From the NCBI RefSeq assembly GCF_001654495.1, contig NZ_CP015849.1, positions 1,385,001 through 1,449,000 on the forward strand: a stretch of 64,000 nt of DNA. The letters run 5' to 3'. Positions 8,546-17,359 of the stretch are shown here, one piece after another; the first letter of the stretch is position 1, and every line of letters starts with the position of its first letter. A program made the position numbers and the translations under genes. The DNA comes from Streptomyces sp. SAT1. Its GTDB lineage: Bacteria > Actinomycetota > Actinomycetes > Streptomycetales > Streptomycetaceae. Below the pieces are notes generated by a model, which was not told where the DNA came from, did no database searches, and saw only the letters and a program-made list of their open reading frames with translations.

Positions 8546-9793
8546 ATGAAGCTGTCCCGTCGGAGTCTGCTCGCCACCTCGGCCGCGGTGGCCGCCTCCG
8601 CCGTCCCCGCCGCGCAGGCCGAGGCGGCACCGCGGGGCCGGGGCCGGCCGCTGCGGACCGGGTTCGAGCGGCTGGCGGCCGACGGCTACGCGCCGCTGGC
8701 CGGGCAGCGTGTCGGCGTCGTCACCAACCCGACCGGCGTCACCCGGGACGTACGGCACATCGTCGACGTGATGCACGCCGACCGCCGGGTGGACCTCCGC
8801 GCCGTGTTCGGGCCCGAGCACGGCTTCCGCGGCACCGCGCAGGCGGGCGGCTCCGAGGGCCGCTACGACGACCCGGCGACCGGGCTGCCGGTGTACGACA
8901 CGTACCTCAAGAGCGGGCAGCCGCTGGCCGACGTGTTCACCGCCTCCGGCGTGGACACCGTGGTCTTCGACATCCAGGACGTGGGCGCCCGCTTCTACAC
9001 GTACATCTGGACGCTGTACGACTGCATGGAGGCCGCCGCGCTCGCCGGGAAGCGGTTCGTGGTGCTGGACCGGCCGAACCCGATGACCGGCCGCGAGGCG
9101 CTGGGGCCGGTGCTGCACAAGGAGTTCGCGACGTTCGTGGGGCGGCAGCCCGTCGCCCAGGCGCACGGCATGACGGTCGCGGAGCTGGCGCGGCTGTTCA
9201 ACGCGGAGTTCCTGGCCACCCCGGTGCGGCTGGAGACGGTGCTGATGACCGGCTGGGACCGGTCCTCGTTCTACGACGCCTCCGGGCTGCCCTGGGTGCC
9301 GCCGAGCCCGAACATGCCGACCCCGGACACGGCTCTCGTCTACGCGGGGACCTGCATGTTCGAGGGCACCAACCTCTCCGAGGGCCGGGGCACCGCCCGC
9401 CCCTTCGAACTGCTGGGCGCGGAGGGCCTGGACGGCCGCTGGGCGGACGCCGCCAACGCGCTCGGCCTGCCCGGGGTCCGCTTCCGCGAGGCGTACTTCG
9501 CGCCGACGTTCTCCAAGTTCGCGGGGAAGACGGCCGGCGGGGTGCAGATCCATGTGCACGACCGGGCCGCCTTCGACCCGCTGCGCACCGGGATCGCGCT
9601 GCTGGTGACCGCCAAGCGGGTCTGGAGCGGCTTCGCCTGGCGCCCGGACGACTGGATCGACAAGCTCACCGGATCCGCCCGGGTGCGCACGATGATCGAC
9701 GCGGGCGCGGACACCGACGAGGTGGTCGGCGGCTGGCGCACCGAGCTGGCCGCCTTCCGCCGTACGCGCGGACGCCACCTGCTGTACCGCTGA
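8546..9793 (+). CDS. Secreted DUF1343 protein, NamZ-type exo-beta-N-acetylmuramidase (GH171)
   Basis: Exported glycosidase candidate of 415 residues that would release N-acetylmuramic acid from peptidoglycan ends outside the cell. The N-terminus has a Tat-type signal (SRRSLLATSAAVAASAVPAAQA). The mature part shows the DUF1343 hallmarks: RVGVVTNPTGVTRD, FGPEHGFRGTAQAG, FDIQDVGARFYTYIWTLY, VLDRPNPM, and PSPNMPTPDTALVYAGTC. Bacillus NamZ, the characterised member, is an exo-lytic muramidase; transfer of that activity here is by family. I chose the ATG at 8546 over one at 8513 because CGGAGGT precedes it at proper distance and it puts the twin arginine near the N-terminus. Confidence 0.87.
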   Translation: MKLSRRSLLATSAAVAASAVPAAQAEAAPRGRGRPLRTGFERLAADGYAPLAGQRVGVVTNPTGVTRDVRHIVDVMHADRRVDLRAVFGPEHGFRGTAQAGGSEGRYDDPATGLPVYDTYLKSGQPLADVFTASGVDTVVFDIQDVGARFYTYIWTLYDCMEAAALAGKRFVVLDRPNPMTGREALGPVLHKEFATFVGRQPVAQAHGMTVAELARLFNAEFLATPVRLETVLMTGWDRSSFYDASGLPWVPPSPNMPTPDTALVYAGTCMFEGTNLSEGRGTARPFELLGAEGLDGRWADAANALGLPGVRFREAYFAPTFSKFAGKTAGGVQIHVHDRAAFDPLRTGIALLVTAKRVWSGFAWRPDDWIDKLTGSARVRTMIDAGADTDEVVGGWRTELAAFRRTRGRHLLYR

Positions 9794-9931
9794 GGCGCGC
9801 ACCGGCGCGGCGCACGGCGGCGGCGTGCCGGGGAACTCCCCTCCCGCGCCCGTCCTGACGTATGGCCAACTCGCCCCGGCGGCGGGACGATGCATCCCAC
9901 ATCGCACCGCTTCGGGACGAGGGGGACGGTC

Positions 9932-11245
9932 ATGACGGAACCAGGGACGAATCCGGCCCCCTACTGGGAGCTGACGTTCGACGCGGACGGGGACGTGGAC
10001 GGCCCGGAGCGGGACCGGCTGCTCGCGCAGGCGGGCGCGAGCGGGGTGCGCGACCTGATCGTCCTCGCGCACGGCTGGAACAACGACCGCACCGGCGCCA
10101 CCCGCCTCTACCGGCACTTCCTCGCCCCCGTGCCGGACCTCGCGCCGGGCGCGCGGGTCGGGTACGTGGGGGTGATCTGGCCGTCGATGCGGTTCTGCGA
10201 CGAGCCGATCCCCGACTTCCCGCGCTCCACCGCCGCCTCCGCGCCCGGCCCCGCCCTCGACAAGGACACCCGGCACGCGCTGCTGGAGACCTTCCCGGGG
10301 CGGGCCACGGTGGTGGACCGGCTGGTGCGGATGCTGGACGAGCGGCCGCGCGAGCAGGGGGCGGAGGAGGAGTTCGGGCGGCTGGTGCGGCTGCTGGTGG
10401 AGGTGGTGCCGCCGGGGCCGCAGGCGCACTTCGCCGCGGACACGGTGGCGGAGGGCGTCCCGGAGAGCGGCCCCCGTATGTTCACCCGGCCCGCCGCTGA
10501 GGTCTGCGCGGAGTTCGCCGCTGCCCTGGCGGGTCTTGAGGCGCCCGGCGGCGCGGCGGCGTTCGCGCTGCCGGACCCGTGGGAGGGCGCCAAGGAACTG
10601 CTGCGGCAGGCGGCGTACTACGCGATGAAGCGGCGCGCGGGCACGGTCGGCGAGCGCGGGCTCGGACCGGTGGCCGGGCGGCTCGCGCAGGCGGTGCCCG
10701 AGCTGCGGATCCATCTGGTGGGGCACAGCTTCGGCGGGCGGCTGGTGTCGTTCGCGCTGCGCGGGCTGCCCGCGCGGGTGCGGGCGGTGAAGTCGGTGAC
10801 GCTGCTCCAGGGCGCGTTCTCGCACTACGCGTTCGCCGCCCGGCTGCCCGGCGACCCGCGTACGGGCGGGGTGCTCCAGGGCCAGGAGCACCGGGTCGAC
10901 GGGCCCGTGGTGTGCTGCCACTCCTCCCACGACACGGCGCTCGGCACCTTCTACCCGCTGGCGTCGCGGCTGTCCGGCGACGACCGGTCGGTGCTCGGCG
11001 TGGACATCGGGGCGCTGCTCGGGCCCCGGTGGGGCGCCCTGGGGCACGACGGCGTGCAGGGGGTGCCCGGCACGCGCGCGTGCACCCTGGCCGACGCGCT
11101 GCGCGGGCCGCTGCCCGCCTCCGGCTGCGTGAACGTGGACGCGTCCGCGGTGATCAGGAACGGCGGGCCGCCGGCCGGTGCGCACAGCGACATCGTGCAC
11201 CCGGAGCTGGCCCGGCTGGTGCTGGCGGCGGGTCGCGTGCGCTGA
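9932..11245 (+). CDS. Alpha/beta hydrolase-fold protein
   Basis: Cytosolic protein of 437 residues, widely seen in Streptomyces but uncharacterised. It has a strand followed by LIVLAHGWNNDRTGATRLY (about 43-60, the HGW oxyanion motif of hydrolases) and a nucleophile elbow GHSFGG at 264-269 (Ser266). A long lid-like insertion of about 200 residues separates them. Near the C-terminus, GAHSDIVHPELARLVL probably supplies the catalytic His. Serine hydrolase activity is likely but the substrate is unknown. ATG 9932 gives the standard start; an upstream ATG at 9890 would add 14 residues with little support. Confidence 0.8.
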   Translation: MTEPGTNPAPYWELTFDADGDVDGPERDRLLAQAGASGVRDLIVLAHGWNNDRTGATRLYRHFLAPVPDLAPGARVGYVGVIWPSMRFCDEPIPDFPRSTAASAPGPALDKDTRHALLETFPGRATVVDRLVRMLDERPREQGAEEEFGRLVRLLVEVVPPGPQAHFAADTVAEGVPESGPRMFTRPAAEVCAEFAAALAGLEAPGGAAAFALPDPWEGAKELLRQAAYYAMKRRAGTVGERGLGPVAGRLAQAVPELRIHLVGHSFGGRLVSFALRGLPARVRAVKSVTLLQGAFSHYAFAARLPGDPRTGGVLQGQEHRVDGPVVCCHSSHDTALGTFYPLASRLSGDDRSVLGVDIGALLGPRWGALGHDGVQGVPGTRACTLADALRGPLPASGCVNVDASAVIRNGGPPAGAHSDIVHPELARLVLAAGRVR

Positions 11246-11281
11246 CCCGCCGCCGGCACCCTCACCGCCGGGGCCCGGGGG

Positions 11282-14077
11282 TCACCGGTGCGAGGTGTAC
11301 TCCACGACCTGCTGGTAGGTGGGCCGGTTCTGCCAGCTGATCCTGCCGTGCTTGATGCCGCCCAGGGCGCGCTGGGCGATCGAGTCGGCGCACCACTGGT
11401 CGCCCGCCGAGCACTGGTCGTCGCCCGGGTAGACCTGGGCCGCGGTCAGTCCCGCCGCCTGCTTGAGCGTGCCGAGCAGGCTGTCGCGGCAGGCGGTCAG
11501 GCTGCCGGAGCCGCAGTACTTCCGCGCCAGCGGGCCGCTCACCCGCTCGCCGAGGACCGCGCGGATGTCCTTGTCGACATAGCTCCACCAGCCGTACTGG
11601 AAGGCGCTGCCGGCGTGCGAGCCGGTCGGGCCGTGTCCGGCGGACGGCGCCTCGTCGACGGGCAGGTTGGCGCCGAAGGCGGTGTACAGGTCGCTGCCGA
11701 GCCCCGGTTCGAACTCGGCCTTGACCAGCAGCGGCCACCAGGCGTCGAGGATGCGGACGGCGTCCGCGTCGGCGTACTTCTGGGAGCCGGCCGAGGTCTC
11801 GGTGCGGTGGGCGCCCGCGGTCAGCCAGGCCCGCAGCTTGTCCACCGCCGCCGCGGCCGCGGTGTCGGTGACCGGCGCGCCGTCGATCACCTTCAGCAGC
11901 TTCGGCAGCACGTCCTCGGCGCGCAGATCGGCGACGGCCGCGTCCGCCATCGCCTGCGTCAGCGCGGTGCGGGTCACCCCGCCGGCCGCGACGAGCTTCT
12001 TCACCCGGTCCTCCAGCAGGTTGCCGCGGTGCACCGAGCCCTCGCCCCAGGGCGCGGCCGCGTAGTCCTCGGCCTGCTTGTTGTTCCAGGAGATGTAGTA
12101 GTCCTGGTCGACGGAGTTGGGGTGCGCGGCGGGCGCGGTGTAGTCGGCGGTGTTGGAGGCCGGGTCCCAGCCGCGCCACTCGTAGGCCGGCTGCGCCCAC
12201 ACCGGGAACTCGGCGTCGACTCCGGCGGCCCGCACCGGGTTGTCGCCGCTGTTGTAATACGCGGTGTGCCGGGAGTCGGCGTAGAACCAGTTGAAGGTGA
12301 AGTTGATGTGCTGCGCGGCCTGCTGGAAGTCCTGCGGGCCCTTGACGTAGTCGGGGTCGTTGAGCATCTGGAAGCCGATGATGGAGTCGGCCTCGTGCAG
12401 GTAGGAGGAGCGCAGGGTGGTGTAGGCGACCTTCTTGCCGCCGACGGTGGCGCGGTACTGGACCGGACCGTACTTGGTGCGCCACACCCGCATGGTGTAC
12501 GAGCCGGCCGCGGTGCCGTCGGCGACGGTGGGCTTCCACGCGTTGGCCTGCTGCACCTGCTCCATGGCGGTGCAGGTGCCGTGGTAGAGGTAGTGGTGGT
12601 CGTCCTGGCACAGCTCGACGGCGTAGGTGTCGATGATGTCCTGGCCGGAGGTCGTGGCGCTCCACGAGTAGTCCTGGCCGCGGCCCAGTTCGACGTACAT
12701 GCTCAGGCCCGCGAAGGAGGCGCCGCGGGCGCTGATGCCCGGCCCCTGTATCTCCTGGAGCAGCAGCAGTTGCGGGGCGAAGTAGCCGGTCTGCGGCCCG
12801 AAGACGGCGACGGGGTGGCCGCTCGCGGTGTGCGCGCCGCTGACGACGAGGGCGTTGGACATGCCCCGGCGGGCCGAGGACAGGGCGCTCTTCGCGGCGA
12901 AGTCCGCAGTGCCCGTCGCGGCCTGGCTCTTCGCGCTGCCGGTGCGGTCGTACAGCAGGGGTTCGGCCGTCACCGAGCCGGCGTCGGGCAGCGCCTCGCC
13001 CTGCGCGGAGGCGGGCTTGGCGGCGTAGGGGAAGCTCTGGCCGTCGTGCAGGGTGAGGACGGCCTCGGGGTCGTTGCGCTCGCGGAAGGACTCCCAGACC
13101 CTGGTGCCCTCCGCCACGCCGTACTTGGCCTGGGCCTCCAGCAGCGACAGGGCGTTGTTCACCTCGCCGCCCCCGCCGGCGCCGAACAGCGAGCCGACCA
13201 CCGAGGCCAGCGCGACCATGTCGGTGACCTTGAAGTGGTCGATGGTGCCCGCGTTGGTGATGGCGTCCTTGTGCCCGGTCAGGACGTACTCGCCGGGGAA
13301 GTAGCGGCCGGGGTCGGAGGCGTCGATGTAGGCGTTGATCCCGGCGAGGTAGGCGTTCACGTCGGCGAGTGCCTGCTGCCCGCGCTCGCCGTTCTTGGCC
13401 ACGGCGGTGTCGATCTGCGCCTGGAGGTCGGCCTCGGTGTAGGGCGCGTTGCGGTAGAACTGCTGTTCAAGGCCCTGGTTGGCGGGGGCGCCGCCCGCGA
13501 AGGAGGTCAACTGGCCGCGGCCGACGTGCCGGAAGACGTCCATGAGCCACAGCCGGTCCTCGGCGGCGGCGTACCCGGCGCCGAACTCGGTGCCGTAGCG
13601 GGTGGTGCCCGTGATGTGCGGTACGCCCGTCTTCTTGTCGCGGACGATGGTGACGTCGCCGCGTCCGGCCGGCTTCTCGCTGGAGGCGACCTGGCCGGAG
13701 GGGACGCCGAACGAGGCGTCGTTGAAGAAGGTGTTGATCTTGTCGGTGGTGAGCGCCGGGTAGCCCTTGGCCAGGTTCGCGTACGGGCCGAGCTGGTCCT
13801 CGGCGTGGCCGGGCTGGGTGCCGAACGCCTGGTTGAGGAGGATCTGGGCGAGGGTGGCGTTGCCGTTCTCGCCCGGCGGCAGGATGTCCGAGCACTGTCC
13901 GCCGCAGTAGTCGTCCGCGGCAGCGGCCTTCGGCGCGCCGCTCGCGGCGACCGCTTGGGAAAAGGGTGACAAAAGACCGGCAATGAGGACGCATACGGAT
14001 GCGGTCTTCAGGAACCCGGGGAATCTGCGGGGAGTTCTCATTCTGTCGAGCGCGCTGAGTGGGGTGCGCCGTGGCAT
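11282..14077 (-). CDS. Secreted penicillin acylase-family Ntn hydrolase
   Basis: Exported amidohydrolase precursor of 931 residues. Residues 22-45 form a signal peptide. The alpha-chain region follows (VTIVRDKKTGVPHITGTTRYGTEFGAGYAAAEDRLWLMDVFRHVGRGQL), then a linker, then the autocleavage site RRGMSNALVVSG with nucleophile Ser407 as first residue of the beta chain. The family cleaves side-chain amides of beta-lactams, acyl-homoserine lactones, cyclic lipopeptides or other amides; which one here is not readable. AHL or lipopeptide acylase activity is common among large Streptomyces members. GGGAGGAGC lies just upstream of the ATG. It converges on the hydrolase gene with a 36-bp gap. Confidence 0.9.
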   Translation of the reverse strand: MPRRTPLSALDRMRTPRRFPGFLKTASVCVLIAGLLSPFSQAVAASGAPKAAAADDYCGGQCSDILPPGENGNATLAQILLNQAFGTQPGHAEDQLGPYANLAKGYPALTTDKINTFFNDASFGVPSGQVASSEKPAGRGDVTIVRDKKTGVPHITGTTRYGTEFGAGYAAAEDRLWLMDVFRHVGRGQLTSFAGGAPANQGLEQQFYRNAPYTEADLQAQIDTAVAKNGERGQQALADVNAYLAGINAYIDASDPGRYFPGEYVLTGHKDAITNAGTIDHFKVTDMVALASVVGSLFGAGGGGEVNNALSLLEAQAKYGVAEGTRVWESFRERNDPEAVLTLHDGQSFPYAAKPASAQGEALPDAGSVTAEPLLYDRTGSAKSQAATGTADFAAKSALSSARRGMSNALVVSGAHTASGHPVAVFGPQTGYFAPQLLLLQEIQGPGISARGASFAGLSMYVELGRGQDYSWSATTSGQDIIDTYAVELCQDDHHYLYHGTCTAMEQVQQANAWKPTVADGTAAGSYTMRVWRTKYGPVQYRATVGGKKVAYTTLRSSYLHEADSIIGFQMLNDPDYVKGPQDFQQAAQHINFTFNWFYADSRHTAYYNSGDNPVRAAGVDAEFPVWAQPAYEWRGWDPASNTADYTAPAAHPNSVDQDYYISWNNKQAEDYAAAPWGEGSVHRGNLLEDRVKKLVAAGGVTRTALTQAMADAAVADLRAEDVLPKLLKVIDGAPVTDTAAAAAVDKLRAWLTAGAHRTETSAGSQKYADADAVRILDAWWPLLVKAEFEPGLGSDLYTAFGANLPVDEAPSAGHGPTGSHAGSAFQYGWWSYVDKDIRAVLGERVSGPLARKYCGSGSLTACRDSLLGTLKQAAGLTAAQVYPGDDQCSAGDQWCADSIAQRALGGIKHGRISWQNRPTYQQVVEYTSHR

Positions 14078-14335
14078 GACTGCTCCTCCCGACGGGGGTG
14101 GGGCGGGACGTTACCGGCGGTAGCTCCGACTTGGAAGATGAACACGCGTCACTTTTTGGAGTCTGCGTGACGGACATGACGGTCGATCAGGGCGAAGCTG
14201 TGGCGGACACCGGAAATCGGATGGAGCCGAATCGCGGGCAGACGCGTCTATCCGACGACGTCGGTACGACCCATCCGTACGACGGCGCCGAAGTGACCGA
14301 AGTAGCAGGTGCAGGTGTGACGGAGGTGCAGGGCG

Positions 14336-14941
14336 ATGGCCGGTTTCCGGAGTCTGGCGAGACAGGTGCGGGACCCGCGGTGCGATCTGGCACTGCGGCG
14401 CTACTCACTGCGCAAGTGCCTTGAGCGGTTCGCCCCTTACGGGCACCGGGCGACCTGGGACCATCTGTGCTCCCGCGCCGGGTTCGGCCCGGAGGACAGG
14501 TCCCCCGACCCGGTGCGGCTCGTGGCCGCGCTGGAGGAGCTGGAGGAGGCGCGTTCGGTGTGGCTCGCCTACGAGGCCGAGTTCGCCGGGCGGCGCAGGA
14601 AGGAGAAGCACGACGGGCTGCGCCGGCCGGGCAGCGTGGACGACTGGCACCGGCTGACCTGGGGCGGCTTCGGGGTCGCCTGGTGCGACGACCCCCGGGT
14701 GCACCCCGGCGAGCCGCTGGCCGAGGTGCTGCGCCGGCTGATCGCCGCGCTGGAGCGCGACCCGGGTGCGGCGTGCCCGGTGTGCGGCGCGGAGCGCCTG
14801 GTGTGGCGGTACGGCCTGGACCACGAGCCGTCCTCGGGACCGGTCTGCGCGGACTGCGGCATCCTGGTCCCGCGGCCCGTGCTCACCCCCGCGGCCCTGG
14901 CGGACGCCCGGCGCGGGCGGCGGCTGCTGGTGTCGGCCTGA
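14336..14941 (+). CDS. Zinc-ribbon protein of unknown function
   Basis: Conserved Streptomyces-type protein of 201 residues, not assigned to a function. The N-terminal two thirds is helical with many Arg and Trp (SLRKCLERFAPYGHRATWDHLC). The C-terminal third holds two CxxC pairs (CPVCG about 145-149 and CADCG about 168-172) separated by about 20 residues, a zinc-ribbon arrangement. A GGAGGTG sequence precedes the ATG. The upstream 250 bases, shared with the penicillin acylase promoter, are not called as coding. Confidence 0.75.
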   Translation: MAGFRSLARQVRDPRCDLALRRYSLRKCLERFAPYGHRATWDHLCSRAGFGPEDRSPDPVRLVAALEELEEARSVWLAYEAEFAGRRRKEKHDGLRRPGSVDDWHRLTWGGFGVAWCDDPRVHPGEPLAEVLRRLIAALERDPGAACPVCGAERLVWRYGLDHEPSSGPVCADCGILVPRPVLTPAALADARRGRRLLVSA

Positions 14942-15018
14942 GCCGGACCGGACGCCGGACGGGGTGCCGGACCGGCGCCGGGGAGTGCCGGGTCGCGGTC
15001 CGGGGCACCCTTGCGGCC

Positions 15019-15921
15019 ATGCAGGTGTGTCTGAACGGTTCCCGTACGGCCCGGGACGGCGCGGCGGTGCCGCTCACCCCGGACCGGGCGGCCGGGTCCG
15101 CGGCGGAGGCCGTCGCGGCGGGCGCCACCGAGGTGCACGTCCATCCGCGTACACCGTGCGGGCGCGAGAGCCTGTCGCCCCGCGTGGTGGCGGCCACGGT
15201 GGAGGCGATCAGGGAGCGGGCGGCCGTGCCGGTCGGGGTGACCACGGGCGCCTGGACGGAGCCCCGTCCGGCGGCCCGCCTCGCGCGGGTGCGGGACTGG
15301 ACGGTGCTGCCCGACTTCGCCTCGGTCAACTGGCACGAGCCGGGCGCCGAGGAACTGGCCGCCGCCCTGCTCGACCGGGGCGTCGGCGTCGAGGCCGGCC
15401 TCTGGTCGGGCACGGACGGCCCGGCCCGGTTCGCCGCCTCGCCGCTCGCTCCCCGGGTGCTGCGCGTCCTGGCGGAGGTGACGGACCCGGCCGTCGCTAG
15501 GGCCTGTCGTCACATTCCCGTCGTCCGCCCGGAGGGCGGGCCTCGCGGCGTCAGGTGCGTGCTCTCGGCGTGCCGGGCCCTGGCCCGCGTACTGGACGTA
15601 CTCGGGTCTGGGCCCGGTGCGGCGAGAGTGCGTGCATGGCGTCGCGGGGCAGGCGGGAATGTGACGACAGGCCCTAGCGCCGAGGCGTCCGCCCGCGCCC
15701 TGCTGGCCGCCGTCGGCGACGCGCACGGCCGCCCGGTCCTGCTGCACGGCGAGGAGGCGAGCACCTGGCCCGTCCTCACCCTGGCGGCCCGCCTCGGCCT
15801 GCCCACCCGCATCGGCCTGGAGGACACCCTCCACCTGCCCGACGGCGAACCCGCCGCGTCCAACGCCCAGTTGGTAACGGAGGCGCTGCGCCTGGTCCAC
15901 CGTCAGGACGGCGGGCCGTAG
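15019..15921 (+). CDS. BKACE-family (DUF849) beta-keto acid cleavage enzyme with in-frame insertion
   Basis: Member of the 3-keto-5-aminohexanoate cleavage (BKACE) family, which condenses a beta-keto acid with acetyl-CoA. Visible motifs: VCLNGSRT at the start, EVHVHPR (metal-binding His pair) near residue 40, VPVGVTTGAW, and GLEDTLHLPDG near the end. The gene is 300 codons long, but codons about 160-219 derive from a palindromic mobile element (15497-15677). Taking out 177 bp joins AEVTDPAVA to SAEASARALL and restores a 241-residue protein of normal family length. The frame stays open, so an enlarged protein could be made, but a 59-residue Arg/Gly-rich block inside the barrel makes activity doubtful. 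Confidence 0.8.
   Translation: MQVCLNGSRTARDGAAVPLTPDRAAGSAAEAVAAGATEVHVHPRTPCGRESLSPRVVAATVEAIRERAAVPVGVTTGAWTEPRPAARLARVRDWTVLPDFASVNWHEPGAEELAAALLDRGVGVEAGLWSGTDGPARFAASPLAPRVLRVLAEVTDPAVARACRHIPVVRPEGGPRGVRCVLSACRALARVLDVLGSGPGAARVRAWRRGAGGNVTTGPSAEASARALLAAVGDAHGRPVLLHGEEASTWPVLTLAARLGLPTRIGLEDTLHLPDGEPAASNAQLVTEALRLVHRQDGGP
15497..15677. mobile_element. MITE-like palindromic element inside the BKACE gene
   Basis: A 181-bp unit with perfect 24-bp terminal inverted repeats (15497-15520 and 15654-15677). It starts CTAGGGCCTGTCGTCACATT and ends with its reverse complement. The inner part continues as an imperfect palindrome to the centre, so a transcript would fold into one long hairpin. 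CTAG is repeated at both borders, consistent with a short target duplication. It encodes no transposase. The distance between border copies is 177 bp (59 codons, no stops), so the host reading frame survives. Confidence 0.8.
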
Positions 15922-16746
15922 GCCGCGGGCGGAGCGGGGGCACGAAGGAATTCTGGGCGGCGGGGCGCCTCCCCGTCCGGGGGCTGCCCGGGGCGGGGCG
16001 GGCGCCTCGGCGGCGCTCCGGGACGGCAATGGGCATCCGCGGACGCATCGACGCCGTACGGGGCCCTGGCCGGGCACCGCGCCGGGACGGGCCGGAGCGG
16101 AACGGACGCCTCAGCGGCGCCCCGGAACGGCGCAGCCATCCACGGACGCGTTGGTGCCGTACCGGTCCCGGGACGGGCGCCGCGCCGGGACGGCGGGTCT
16201 CCCTCCCGGCGCAGTACCGCGTACGTACGCGCCTGATCCGGGCCCGCCCGCCTGGACAGGTGCACCGGCTCGCGCCGGGCCCCGGACGCACCCGGGTCGC
16301 CCGCCCGCGAGTCATCTCCGCCCCGCCCCGCCCGGCGCCACCGGCGCCGCTCGCCGTCGTACCGCGCGGGACGCCCCGCCCCGGCGTCCGCTCCAGCGCC
16401 GGTGGCACCGGGCGGTCCGCCCCTCCGCCGACGGTGATGCCCCGTGCACACCCGGCTCGCGCCCCGCCCGCGCGAGCGGACCACGCCGCCCCGGCGTCCG
16501 CCCGAGCACCGGGTCCGCGACGGACCACCACGGGACCACCGCGGCGGCGCGTCCGGCAGGCGCGCCCCTCCCCCGGCGGTGGCGCCCACGTACGCCTACG
16601 CCTGCACCCGCCCGAACAGGGGCACCGGCCGGCGCGCGGTGCCACCGGAGTCGACGCACACCGCCCGAGCGGATCACGGCGCCCCGGCACCGGGCCGGGT
16701 GCCGCCGCGCCCCGGAGCATCGGTCGCGTGAGGGCGGGCGGTGGGG
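15922..16746. repeat. Gene-free 825 bp with a degenerate tandem repeat
   Basis: No convincing gene: all long frames are Arg/Pro/Ala shadows without start context. Two imperfect copies of about 90 bp lie at 16000-16090 and 16104-16193. They share GCGCCGCGCCGGGACGG-like ends, GGACGCxTxGxxGCCGTAC cores and CGGCGxxCCGGxACGGC segments. Shorter echoes (CGCCCCGGCGTCCGC motifs near 16375-16400 and 16485-16505) suggest a decayed repeat array or old duplicated sequence. Confidence 0.45.
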
Positions 16747-17241
16747 TCAGGGGTTCTTCGGCCGGTCGGCGGGGGCGGTGGCGCCGGGGCGCTCGGCCAT
16801 CAGGCGGGAGCCGGTCAGGCGGTCGCCGAACGCGTCGTCCGGGTTGGACAGGACGCAGGTGTCCAGGGAGAGGCAGCCGCAGCCGATGCAGTCGGTGAGG
16901 TGGTCGCGCAGGCGGTTGAGCTGCTTGATGCGCTCGTCGAGTTCGGAGCGCCAGGCCGCGGAGAGGCGGGCCCAGTCCTCGCGGGTGGGGGTGCGCTCCT
17001 CGGGGAGTTCGGCGAGGGCCGCGCGGATCGTGGCCAGCGGGATGCCGACGCGCTGGGCGGCCCGGACGAAGGCGACCCGGCGCAGCGCGTCACGGCTGTA
17101 GCGGCGCTGGTTGCCCGTGGTCCGGCGGCTGCTGATCAGGCCCTTGGCCTCGTAGAAGTGGAGGGCGGAGACGGCCGCGCCGCTGCGGGCGGACATCTGG
17201 CCCACGGTCAGCTCGTTGATCTTCTCGGGAATCTGGGGCAC
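16747..17241 (-). CDS. soxR: Redox-sensing regulator SoxR
   Basis: MerR-family activator of 164 residues that senses redox-cycling compounds through a [2Fe-2S] cluster. An N-terminal MerR helix-turn-helix (LTVGQMSARSGAAVSALHFYEAKGLI) is followed by a long dimer helix. The cluster motif CIGCGCLSLDTC supplies Cys118, 121, 123 and 129 in the exact Cx2CxCx5C spacing of SoxR. The C-terminal tail beyond the cluster is longer than in E. coli. In Streptomyces, SoxR responds to endogenous redox-active antibiotics and controls a handful of oxidoreductase genes. No CCTCAAG-type SoxR box is seen next to it, so its targets are probably elsewhere. Confidence 0.95.
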   Translation of the reverse strand: MPQIPEKINELTVGQMSARSGAAVSALHFYEAKGLISSRRTTGNQRRYSRDALRRVAFVRAAQRVGIPLATIRAALAELPEERTPTREDWARLSAAWRSELDERIKQLNRLRDHLTDCIGCGCLSLDTCVLSNPDDAFGDRLTGSRLMAERPGATAPADRPKNP

Positions 17242-17306
17242 TCCTCAGAGCCTACCCACCGCGTCCGGGCCCGGTTCCGTTGACAGGGGCCGCCACACCG
17301 AGCATG

Positions 17307-17322
17307 CTAAGCAGTTGCTTAG
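17307..17322. promoter_or_regulatory. Perfect palindrome CTAAGCA-N2-TGCTTAG before maoC
   Basis: A 7-bp perfect inverted repeat with a 2-bp centre, about 38 bp upstream of the MaoC start. Nearly the same palindrome (CTGAGCG-N2-CGCTTAG) stands before the TetR gene at 17823-18464. The two probably are operators of that TetR (inference). Confidence 0.6.
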
Positions 17323-17359
17323 ACATACGGGACGATGTGCGACGCGAGAGGCCGGGCAG

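Noticed and set aside
14098..14424. A 108-codon plus-strand frame before the zinc-ribbon gene
   Set aside because: No ribosome site and no third-position bias; it overlaps the well-supported gene at 14336.
15776..17101. Several long frames between the BKACE gene and soxR
   Set aside because: All are Arg/Pro/Ala-rich on both strands with no start signals; typical of open frames in GC-rich DNA.
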